Below, piece by piece: positions 16,002 to 23,166 of a stretch of 27,865 nucleotides of DNA. The notes beneath the pieces were generated by a model. That model saw only the letters and a list, made by a program, of their open reading frames with translations, did no database searches and had not been told where the DNA came from. This DNA is from an uncultured Eubacteriales bacterium (GTDB taxonomy: Bacteria > Bacillota > Clostridia > Oscillospirales > Oscillospiraceae), in assembly GCA_902475435.1 (NCBI GenBank), contig CABRZL010000021.1, positions 1 through 27,865 of the forward strand. The letters run 5' to 3'. Position 1 is the stretch's first letter; every line of letters begins with the position of its first letter. The translations under genes were made by a program, and so were the position numbers.

Positions 16002-17204
16002 ATGGATCATCATCTGCTTCCGCCGAAGCAGGTGCAGTTCGTCCGCGACACAGTACAAACCGCCCTGCTTCAGAGGCTCCTGCAGGGCCGCGCCAGAGAA
16101 ACCGACGATTTGCCCGAACTGCTCCAAACTTTCGGCCTGCGGTTTTCTTCCGAGCAGTTCGCCGTTCTGGGGCTTCGGCTGTGCGGGGAGGGCCGCGCGG
16201 ATTTCGGCGCAGCCTGGACGCCGCCGCCGGAACCGGATCTCCACGGTCTGGCGCTGGACTTCCTGCGCTCCATCCCCGGCTGGGACGCCTGGGGACTTTT
16301 TCAAGACGATCTGTTCTTTGCCGTGCTGTGCCGCAAGGGACAAAACGGCGATTCTCCCAGGGCCATCGCCCGCCAGCTTGTGGCCCGGCTCTCCCCGCTC
16401 CATCCGGTATCCGTGGCAGTCAGCACGGAAAAGCATGGCCTCGGCGGCATCAACGACGCCTATTACGAGGTGCTAGAAGTGTTAGGCGTCATTGATATGC
16501 AGGATCGGCGCAACGAGGCCCTGTCCTATGGGGATCTGGACGCCATGACCTACCGCCAAATGGACACCACCTTTGAACGGGACCGACGGCTCATCAACCG
16601 CGTGCTGGAAGGCGATCGCAACGGCACGCGCTCCGCTTTGACCCGCATGGAACACTCCGGGGCCCTGGACGGCCGAAATACGCTGATGCTGGAAAAGCGC
16701 CGGCTCCTGGGCCTGCTGAACCAGATGACGCAGGAAATCACCGACGGCGCAAACCCCGATTTTCTGGCAGAGCTGGACACCTTCTCCCGGATCATGGACG
16801 CCCCTGCCGCAGAGCAGCTCCACGCGGCGTTTCAGTCTCTGGCGCTGTCCCTGTGCGACTATTACGCCCGGGAACAGGCCGCCCTGGGGCCAAGCCGCGC
16901 CGCTCAGGTGGCCTCCTATATTGACAAGCACTATGCGGATCCCGCGCTCAGCATCGACCAGCTCTCCGGCATTTTTAAAATCAGCCCATCCTATCTCTCC
17001 CGGATCTTTAAACGGGAAAAGGGCACTGGCATCCTGCCCTATCTCCAGGAAAAACGCATTGCCCAGGCCCGCACTCTGCTGGGCAGCACCAACCTCCGCA
17101 TCCGGGAAATCGCCCTGCGGGTCGGGTTTTCCAGCGACCAGACGTTTACCCGCACCTTTAAATCCGTCACCGGTCTCACCCCTACCGCCTACCGGGACAG
17201 CTAG
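16002..17204 (+). CDS. AraC-family transcriptional regulator (AraC3)
   Basis: 400 residues; ATG with AAAAAGGAGGG upstream. The C-terminal AraC HTH domain occupies about residues 302-400 (SPSYLSRIFKREKGTGILPY, IAQARTLLGSTNLRIREIAL, VGFSSDQTFTRTFKSVTGLTPTAYR). The N-terminal ~300 residues are soluble with no membrane helix and a charged region near 185-250, similar in plan to AraC1. It is divergent from SBP3-cupin and is directly upstream of SBP4 and ene-reductase 2 on the same strand, so it probably controls both sides and may autoregulate (inference). The gap to SBP4 is 98 bases and contains a separate promoter and an inverted repeat. Confidence 0.88.
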   Translation: MDHHLLPPKQVQFVRDTVQTALLQRLLQGRARETDDLPELLQTFGLRFSSEQFAVLGLRLCGEGRADFGAAWTPPPEPDLHGLALDFLRSIPGWDAWGLFQDDLFFAVLCRKGQNGDSPRAIARQLVARLSPLHPVSVAVSTEKHGLGGINDAYYEVLEVLGVIDMQDRRNEALSYGDLDAMTYRQMDTTFERDRRLINRVLEGDRNGTRSALTRMEHSGALDGRNTLMLEKRRLLGLLNQMTQEITDGANPDFLAELDTFSRIMDAPAAEQLHAAFQSLALSLCDYYAREQAALGPSRAAQVASYIDKHYADPALSIDQLSGIFKISPSYLSRIFKREKGTGILPYLQEKRIAQARTLLGSTNLRIREIALRVGFSSDQTFTRTFKSVTGLTPTAYRDS

Positions 17205-17242
17205 GGTTCAGATTCTGCCGGGATTTGGTCAGTTTCTGCCGG

Positions 17243-17298
17243 TTTACAGAAAAACCTCCTGTTCCGTATACTGAATGTATACAAAAAACAGGAGGTTT
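17243..17298 (+). promoter_or_regulatory. SBP4 promoter nested in an inverted repeat that covers its ribosome binding site
   Basis: -35 TTTACA (17243-17248) and -10 TATACT (17267-17272) have an 18-base spacer. AAACCTCCTGTT (17252-17263) is a perfect 12-bp complement of AACAGGAGGTTT (17287-17298), which contains the SBP4 Shine-Dalgarno. Between them GTATAC occurs twice (17266-17271, 17277-17282) and can extend the hairpin. Transcripts starting upstream, for example read-through from AraC3, carry both arms and would hide the ribosome site. Transcripts from the local promoter would start near 17279 and lack the left arm. Confidence 0.7.
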
Positions 17299-17302
17299 AA
17301 TT

Positions 17303-19021
17303 ATGAAACGTATCCTTGCACGTCTTCTCTGCGCAGCCATGCTGCTGGGCCTTTGCGCCTGCGGCGGCCAAACCGCCGACAGCGCTCCCACATCCTCCGC
17401 CGCGCCCTCGGACACAACGCAGGACTCTGCGCTGCATACCGAACCCGCCGAATCCATCGTGGAATCCGCTGCGGAACCGGATTCCCAGACAGAGACTCAG
17501 CGGGACGTGATCTCCTATCCTCTCTCCGGCGACAATCTGACCATCACCATGAGTTTTGACATGCCCGGCGGCGTAGGAACACGATTTACCGACTTCAACG
17601 AGCACATCATCTTTCAGGCGGTAGAAGAACGTACCGGCGTCCATGTGGAATTTGTATCCTCCGGCGGCATGGGCGACGCGGAGGCCCTCACCCTATGGGC
17701 CGCCGCAGGCGAACTGCCAGACCTGATCCCCAATGCCGCCTCCAACTACCCCGGCGGCGGCGAAGTCGCGGTGGCTGACGAAATCCTGATGGACATATCA
17801 GAATACCTGGAATATGCACCGGACTACAACTACTATCGCACCCGCACCCCGGAAGACGAACGGGACTCCATGACGGACAGCGGCTGTGTTGTGGAGCTGA
17901 CCTCTTTCTTCAGCGAGGACATCGGCCCTTCCACCGGTCCCATGATCCGACAGGACTGGCTGGACGCCCTGGGCCTGGACACCCCCGTCACCTATGACGA
18001 CTGGCATCAGGTCCTCACTGCTTTCAAAAATGAGTACAATCCCAACTATACATTCCTGCTGCCCAATACGGTGTCCGCCCAAAACAACTATTTTGCCTCC
18101 GGCTTCGGCGTCCTCAGCTATACCGCAAACGCCCGGGGCCGTGTCACCGATCCCTTTTACCAGGTGGAGGGCGAGGCCAAATTCTCCCTGCTGGAACCGG
18201 CGTTTCTGGAGTACGTCACTCTGCTGAACCAGTGGTATTCCGAGGGCCTCATCAGTCCCGACTTCATCAGCTATGACGCCGACACCAACGGTCCCAGTCT
18301 CACCGGATATGTGACCTCCGGCCAAACGGGGATCTGGTTTGGCGACGTGAGCCAGATGGCCGCCTATCAGGAGGGGGCAAATGATCCCGCTTTCTCCTGC
18401 GTGGCCATCACGGACCCGGTGAAAAACGAAGGGGACATCACCCATTTCGACTCCGACCGGACGGGCCTCACCAGCTACTCTGTGGCCGCTACCTGCGAAA
18501 ATCCAGAGATCGTGATGCGCTGGATCAACTACTGGTTCACCGACGACGGGATTTTACTGGCCAACTATGGAATTGAAGGCCAAAGCTACACCATGGATGA
18601 CAGCGGAACGCCTCAGTATACGGAACTGATGACGAACAACCCGGACGGCGACACCTTCAAGACCTGCCAGCTGCTCTACACCATGGTCATGGTTCCCACC
18701 GTCGTGGACACCAGAGCCTCCTTCACGCTGTACAACGATGCGCAGAAGGAAGCCCAGAGCATCTGGTCCTCCAATATTGACGACGCCTATGTCCTCCCGG
18801 ATATCACCTTCACCGAGGCGGAGAGCAACGAGCTGTCCTCCATCTATTCGGATCTGTCCACCATGATCTCGGAGAAACTCATCCAATTCATCATCGGCGA
18901 CGAGCCGCTCTCCAGTTGGGATTCCTTTGTAGCGGACATGGAGGCCATGAACGCCGGCCGATGCATGGAGCTGTACCAGGCTGCGCTGGACCGCTACACC
19001 CAGCGCGAATCCCAATCATAA
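17303..19021 (+). CDS. Extracellular substrate-binding lipoprotein, LplA-like (SBP4)
   Basis: 572 residues. The ATG at 17303 follows AGGAGGTTTAATT; an upstream frame to 17225 spans the promoter and is ignored. The short signal peptide ends at lipobox LCAC. The linker is Ser/Thr/Glu-rich to about residue 65. The fold has TLWAAAGELPDLIP in place of the ASGD-PD segment of its paralogues and a C-terminal MNAGRCMELYQAALDRY, so it is the most diverged of the four. It lies between AraC3 and ene-reductase 2, with 26 bases to the latter; SBP4 and ene-reductase 2 are an operon. Ligand unknown, and no cognate permease in the window. Confidence 0.9.
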   Translation: MKRILARLLCAAMLLGLCACGGQTADSAPTSSAAPSDTTQDSALHTEPAESIVESAAEPDSQTETQRDVISYPLSGDNLTITMSFDMPGGVGTRFTDFNEHIIFQAVEERTGVHVEFVSSGGMGDAEALTLWAAAGELPDLIPNAASNYPGGGEVAVADEILMDISEYLEYAPDYNYYRTRTPEDERDSMTDSGCVVELTSFFSEDIGPSTGPMIRQDWLDALGLDTPVTYDDWHQVLTAFKNEYNPNYTFLLPNTVSAQNNYFASGFGVLSYTANARGRVTDPFYQVEGEAKFSLLEPAFLEYVTLLNQWYSEGLISPDFISYDADTNGPSLTGYVTSGQTGIWFGDVSQMAAYQEGANDPAFSCVAITDPVKNEGDITHFDSDRTGLTSYSVAATCENPEIVMRWINYWFTDDGILLANYGIEGQSYTMDDSGTPQYTELMTNNPDGDTFKTCQLLYTMVMVPTVVDTRASFTLYNDAQKEAQSIWSSNIDDAYVLPDITFTEAESNELSSIYSDLSTMISEKLIQFIIGDEPLSSWDSFVADMEAMNAGRCMELYQAALDRYTQRESQS

Positions 19022-19047
19022 AAGAACTTTTCCAAAGGAGCTTTTTC

Positions 19048-21030
19048 ATGTCAAATCGTTATGCTGCAATGCTTTCTCCTCTTCCAATCGGCAACGTCCT
19101 GTTGAAAAACCGGATGCTCGCTTCCGCCGCCACCCCGCACTTTATCCAAGGTACAGAACCCTTTCCCACAGAAAAGTGGATCACCCTGATGGCAAATCGT
19201 GCCCGAAACGGCGCGGCCGTGGTACACATCAACCATCTGGAACATCCCCGCCCCGTGCAGTCGGATCTCAAGCTGGTAAATGTAACGCCCGCCCATTTCT
19301 CTACGCTGGATATCGGGAGTCCTTCCACCCACAACTATCTCTGCCAGATGATCGACGCGATCCAGCTCTACGGCTCCATCGCCACGACCAGTCCCATGGG
19401 GCTCCAGCTGCGCCCCCATATGGACGAGCCTTTTGTGCCCAAACCTGGCGAGGGCGGCCCTGGCTCCAAGCCGGTTTGCGACGACCTCAGCAAAAAAGAC
19501 ATGCAGATGCACATCGACTCTGTTGTGGAGGAGGCCGTACTGCTGAAAAAGCTTGGCTTTGAAATGTTCTCTCTGCACAACGCCTATCGCAACGGTCCCG
19601 TGTCCCAGCTGCTCTCCCCGCTCTGCAACCACCGCACCGACGAATACGGCGGCTCCGTCCGAAACCGCGCTCGACTGCTGCTGGAAATTTTTGATGCGCT
19701 GAAACAGACGCTGGGTCGGGACTTTCCTCTGGAGTGTCTGGTCAGCGGCGAGGAGGCCGGCGGCATTACAATCCAGGATACCATCGAATTGAGCCGCTAT
19801 GCCGAAGGCCTCATAGATCTGCTGACCATCCGCCACGGCGATCAGGACCCACAACATCCCATCGGGCTGACCTCCTCCCGGCAGCATCCATGTCCAAATC
19901 TGGACGCTGCTGCGGCGGTGAAGGCCGACGTGCTTGCTCGGGGCGGAAAGCTGCTGGTGGGCGTGTCGGCGGGACTCCAAAATCCGGACTTCTGCAACAA
20001 GATCATTCAGGAACGCAAAGCCGACATACTCTGTATGGCCCGGGCATTCATCTGCGACAGCCAGTATGGCGAAAAGATTGCCCAGGGCCGGGGCGAGGAC
20101 GTACGCCCCTGTATTCGCTGCAACAAGTGCCACGTCCCCAATGATTCTGATAAATTCCGCTCTTACTGCTCCGTAAATCCCGTCATTGGCCTGGAAGATA
20201 AGCTGGACCGGATGTTCCCCGCAAAAACCACACCCAAGAAGGTCGTCGTGGTGGGCGGGGGACCCGCCGGCATGGTTACCGCCATTACAGCCGCCCGATG
20301 CGGCCACAGCGTCACCCTGATGGAGCAGGCTTCTCATCTGGGGGGACAGCTTCTCCATGCGGACTGGGCCGATTTCAAATGGCCGCTGGCGGACTACAAG
20401 GACTACCTGATCCGTCAGATGGATCAGGCCGGCGTCCGCGTCATGCTGCACACAAAAGCCACCCCGGAAACCGTATCTGCGCAAAGGCCCGACGCCGCAA
20501 TCATTGCCATCGGCCCTGTGTTTCGCCGGCCGGAGATTCCCGGCGCCCGGGGTGAAAATGTGCGGGTTCCCATAGAGGTCTTTGGCCATGCGGAGACGCT
20601 CCCCCATTCCATCGTCATTCTGGGGGGCAGCGAAACCGCCGTGGAAACCGGCCTGTATCTGGCCCGCAGCGGGAAGCAGGTAACGGTACTCTCCCGGCAG
20701 CATACACTGGCCAGCGATGCGCCCCATGCGCATTATGCCAGCATGCTTGCGGACGCCTATCGGAACCAACCTGGTTTTTCATGGGAGACTGAAGTGCAGC
20801 AATACTGTGCAATCACACCGGACGGTGTAACTTATGTAAACCGCGCTGGAGAAACCGTACAGCGAAAGGCTGAATTGGTCGTCTGCGCTACGGGAACGGC
20901 GCCCCGGCTCTCTGAAGCCGCAGCATTCTATGGATGCGCGGATACTGTGCGCTACATTGGAGACTGCAATCGCCCCGGCGACGTGCACAAGGCCGTTACC
21001 GCCGGATGGAGCGCTGCAAAATTGCTGTAA
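19048..21030 (+). CDS. Fe-S flavin ene reductase, BaiCD/2,4-dienoyl-CoA reductase type (ene-reductase 2)
   Basis: 660 residues; ATG with AAAGGAGC upstream. A long in-frame extension into SBP4 (to 18916) has no ribosome site. Layout matches ene-reductase 1: an OYE-type FMN barrel (LLKNRMLASAATPHF at the start; NHRTDEYGGSVRNRAR), 4Fe-4S cysteines 355, 358, 361 and 374, VVVGGGPAG near 400-408, a second Rossmann motif ILGGSETA, and YIGDCNRPGD near the end. The active-site segment is HNAYRNG (177-183), the same unusual form as its paralogue apart from His to Arg. A shorter Gly/Pro-rich loop (VPKPGEGGPGSKP) replaces the longer insertions of ene-reductase 1. It should reduce conjugated C=C bonds; the substrate is unknown. 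A strong terminator follows. Confidence 0.88.
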   Translation: MSNRYAAMLSPLPIGNVLLKNRMLASAATPHFIQGTEPFPTEKWITLMANRARNGAAVVHINHLEHPRPVQSDLKLVNVTPAHFSTLDIGSPSTHNYLCQMIDAIQLYGSIATTSPMGLQLRPHMDEPFVPKPGEGGPGSKPVCDDLSKKDMQMHIDSVVEEAVLLKKLGFEMFSLHNAYRNGPVSQLLSPLCNHRTDEYGGSVRNRARLLLEIFDALKQTLGRDFPLECLVSGEEAGGITIQDTIELSRYAEGLIDLLTIRHGDQDPQHPIGLTSSRQHPCPNLDAAAAVKADVLARGGKLLVGVSAGLQNPDFCNKIIQERKADILCMARAFICDSQYGEKIAQGRGEDVRPCIRCNKCHVPNDSDKFRSYCSVNPVIGLEDKLDRMFPAKTTPKKVVVVGGGPAGMVTAITAARCGHSVTLMEQASHLGGQLLHADWADFKWPLADYKDYLIRQMDQAGVRVMLHTKATPETVSAQRPDAAIIAIGPVFRRPEIPGARGENVRVPIEVFGHAETLPHSIVILGGSETAVETGLYLARSGKQVTVLSRQHTLASDAPHAHYASMLADAYRNQPGFSWETEVQQYCAITPDGVTYVNRAGETVQRKAELVVCATGTAPRLSEAAAFYGCADTVRYIGDCNRPGDVHKAVTAGWSAAKLL

Positions 21031-21044
21031 AATGGACATCTTCG

Positions 21045-21076
21045 AGGACGCTGCCGTCTGGCAGCGTCCTTTTTTT
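21045..21076 (+). terminator. Intrinsic terminator closing the accessory island
   Basis: AGGACGCTGCC (21045-21055) pairs perfectly with GGCAGCGTCCT (21060-21070) around a GTCT loop, followed by a run of seven T (21070-21076). Confidence 0.92.
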
Positions 21077-21127
21077 ACAAGGTATATTATGCCTTCCACT
21101 GAGACAAAATTTATAAATGCCCGATAC

Positions 21128-21156
21128 TTGTCATTTCTGGACGGCTATGCTATAAT
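21128..21156 (+). promoter_or_regulatory. Strong promoter of the nucleotide-sugar dehydratase gene
   Basis: -35 TTGTCA (21128-21133, one mismatch) and a consensus -10 TATAAT (21151-21156) have a 17-base spacer. Transcription would begin near 21163, leaving a ~70-base leader that contains two hairpins. Confidence 0.82.
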
Positions 21157-21170
21157 GTCTTTCGGTTATG

Positions 21171-21208
21171 GGCCGGTAAAATTACCGGCCTGCTGCATCC
21201 GCAGCAGG
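21171..21208 (+). promoter_or_regulatory. Two overlapping hairpins in the dehydratase mRNA leader
   Basis: Hairpin 1 pairs GGCCGGTAA (21171-21179) with TTACCGGCC (21182-21190). Hairpin 2 pairs CCTGCTGC (21189-21196) with GCAGCAGG (21201-21208) around ATCC. They share bases 21189-21190, so full forms compete by two pairs. No T-tract follows, so these are not simple terminators. A leader RNA element acting on elongation or translation is possible but unproven. Confidence 0.5.
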
Positions 21209-21234
21209 CAACAAAGTAGGATGTGTATTGGAAA

Positions 21235-23103
21235 ATGAGTAGAAAAAGTAGAATCGATATGCAGTGGCTCCAACGGGTTCTCATCATTGGCGTGCTGGAT
21301 ATCCTCTGTATTGCCGGTTCTTTTTTTATGGCGTTGTGGCTGCGGTTTGAGTTCAGCTTTGAGGCCATTCCGAAAAACTATTTAGGAACCTATCTCCATA
21401 TCATCGGCCCCTGGATTGTAATCTGCATCGTGGTCTTTTCACTGTTTCATCTATATAACAGTATTTGGAGTTTTGTGAGCGTAGATGAACTGTTTCGCAT
21501 GATTCTGGCCCACGGCGTTTTATTGGTGGTGGGTGTGGCCTGCATTTTGATTTTCGACATCAACATGCCCCGCTCGTTTTACTTTGCGGGATTTGTCATG
21601 AGTTTTATTTCCACCACTGCGCTCCGGTTCTCCTATCGTTTCCTGCGGCAGCTGAAATCCGAGGTCTTTGTTACAAGGCGTAAGTCCCCCCGCGAAAATA
21701 TTATGATTATTGGCGCAGGCGAGGCCGGACGTTCGCTGATCCGCGAAATTTCCACCAATCCGCATCTCAACGGCCGCATCGCCTGTATCATTGACGACAA
21801 CCCCAGCAAGCGCTACCGCTTCCTGGAGGGCATAAAGGTTGTGGGGAATCGCAGCGATATCCCAGAGGCTGCAAAACGGTATCAAATCGACAAGATCATT
21901 TACGCCATCCCCACCAGCTCCGGCCAAAGCCGCAAGGAAATTTTGGACATTTGCAGTACCACAGGCTGCAAGATCCAGGTTGTTCCCGGCATGTACCAGC
22001 TGGTAAACGGCGAAGTCAGCGTCAGCAAACTCCGGGATGTGGAGCTTCAGGATCTCCTGGGCCGGGAACCCATTCAGGTGAATCTCCACGAGATCTGTCA
22101 GTATATCTCCGGCAAGGTGGTTATCGTCACCGGCGGCGGCGGCTCCATCGGCAGCGAGCTTTGCCGGCAAATTGCAAAAAGCAATCCCAAGCAGCTGATT
22201 ATCTTTGATATTTACGAAAATAACGCCTATGATATCCAGATGGAATTACGGCATACCCATCCGGAGCTGAATCTGGTGGTATTGATTGGTTCGGTTCGCA
22301 ATACCGCACGGCTGGACTATATCATGAATAAGTATCGCCCGGAACTAGTCTTTCATGCGGCTGCACACAAACACGTCCCCCTGATGGAGGACAGCCCCAA
22401 CGAAGCCATTAAAAACAATGTGTTCGGCACCTATAAAATGGCGCAGGCTTCTGTAAAATACGGCGTTAAGAAATTTGTACTCATTTCCACTGACAAGGCC
22501 GTCAACCCCACCAACATTATGGGCGCCTCCAAACGCCTGTGTGAAATGGTGATTCAGATGATGAACCGGCAGGCTCCCGATACGGATTTTGTCGCAGTAC
22601 GATTTGGAAACGTTCTGGGCAGCAACGGCAGCGTGATTCCGCTGTTCAAAAAACAGATCGCAGAAGGCGGCCCCGTAACCGTAACCCATCCGGAGATCAC
22701 CCGGTTTTTCATGACCATTCCGGAAGCTGTATCCCTGGTTTTGCAGGCCGGCTTCTACGCCAAGGGCGGCGAAATCTTTATTCTGGATATGGGGCAGCCG
22801 GTTAAAATCGACACAATGGCAAGAAATCTGATCCGCCTCTCCGGCCATGAGCCGGATGTGGACATCAAAATTGTCTATACGGGCCTTCGTCCCGGGGAAA
22901 AGCTCTATGAGGAAATCCTCATGGCGGAAGAAGGGCTGACGGAAACGGCAAACAAACTGATTCACATCGGACATCCGATTGAAATGGACGACGAGAGGTT
23001 TGTCGAACAGTTAAAACGATTGGATGCAGCCTGTAGAGTAGAGGTTGAGAATATAAAAGATATTGTGGCGGAGATCGTCCCCACCTATCATCCTCAAAAG
23101 TAA
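21235..23103 (+). CDS. Membrane nucleotide-diphospho-sugar 4,6-dehydratase, CapD/PglF/WbpM type
   Basis: 622 residues from the ATG at 21235; a GTG at 21223 would add four, and neither has an ideal ribosome site (GTAGGA at 21215-21220). Four hydrophobic helices occupy about 12-130. A first Rossmann domain has IMIIGAGEAG (156-165). The catalytic extended-SDR domain has VTGGGGSIG (298-306) and STDKAVNPTNIMGASKR, in which the usual Tyr of the triad is Met429 with Lys433, the known form of the PglF/WbpM subfamily. These enzymes convert UDP-GlcNAc to the 4-keto-6-deoxy sugar used for capsule, exopolysaccharide or glycoprotein glycans. It is monocistronic between its own promoter and the hairpin at 23111 and fits the surface-polysaccharide genes that follow. 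Confidence 0.92.
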   Translation: MSRKSRIDMQWLQRVLIIGVLDILCIAGSFFMALWLRFEFSFEAIPKNYLGTYLHIIGPWIVICIVVFSLFHLYNSIWSFVSVDELFRMILAHGVLLVVGVACILIFDINMPRSFYFAGFVMSFISTTALRFSYRFLRQLKSEVFVTRRKSPRENIMIIGAGEAGRSLIREISTNPHLNGRIACIIDDNPSKRYRFLEGIKVVGNRSDIPEAAKRYQIDKIIYAIPTSSGQSRKEILDICSTTGCKIQVVPGMYQLVNGEVSVSKLRDVELQDLLGREPIQVNLHEICQYISGKVVIVTGGGGSIGSELCRQIAKSNPKQLIIFDIYENNAYDIQMELRHTHPELNLVVLIGSVRNTARLDYIMNKYRPELVFHAAAHKHVPLMEDSPNEAIKNNVFGTYKMAQASVKYGVKKFVLISTDKAVNPTNIMGASKRLCEMVIQMMNRQAPDTDFVAVRFGNVLGSNGSVIPLFKKQIAEGGPVTVTHPEITRFFMTIPEAVSLVLQAGFYAKGGEIFILDMGQPVKIDTMARNLIRLSGHEPDVDIKIVYTGLRPGEKLYEEILMAEEGLTETANKLIHIGHPIEMDDERFVEQLKRLDAACRVEVENIKDIVAEIVPTYHPQK

Positions 23104-23110
23104 CGGCATA

Positions 23111-23154
23111 TGAAAGGCGCCTGGGTTAAACCCAGGCGCCTTTCAACTTTTCTA
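23111..23154. terminator. Long palindromic bidirectional terminator
   Basis: TGAAAGGCGCCTGGGTT (23111-23127) pairs with AACCCAGGCGCCTTTCA (23129-23145); with a realistic loop of TTAAA the stem is 14 bp. ACTTTTCTATT follows on the plus strand. It lies between convergent genes and the arm itself ends in CCTTTCA in both directions. Confidence 0.88.
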
Positions 23155-23166
23155 TTCCGTTTTTCC

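Noticed and set aside
19051..20769. Long open frame (572 codons) antisense to ene-reductase 2
   Set aside because: It mirrors a well-supported flavoenzyme gene. The translation has no recognisable domain, no ribosome site, and such frames arise from GC-rich third positions.
2433..21030. C-glycoside or flavonoid deglycosylation cluster
   Set aside because: LplA-like binding proteins hint at glycosides, but no glycoside hydrolase, sugar oxidase or C-deglycosylation subunit is present.
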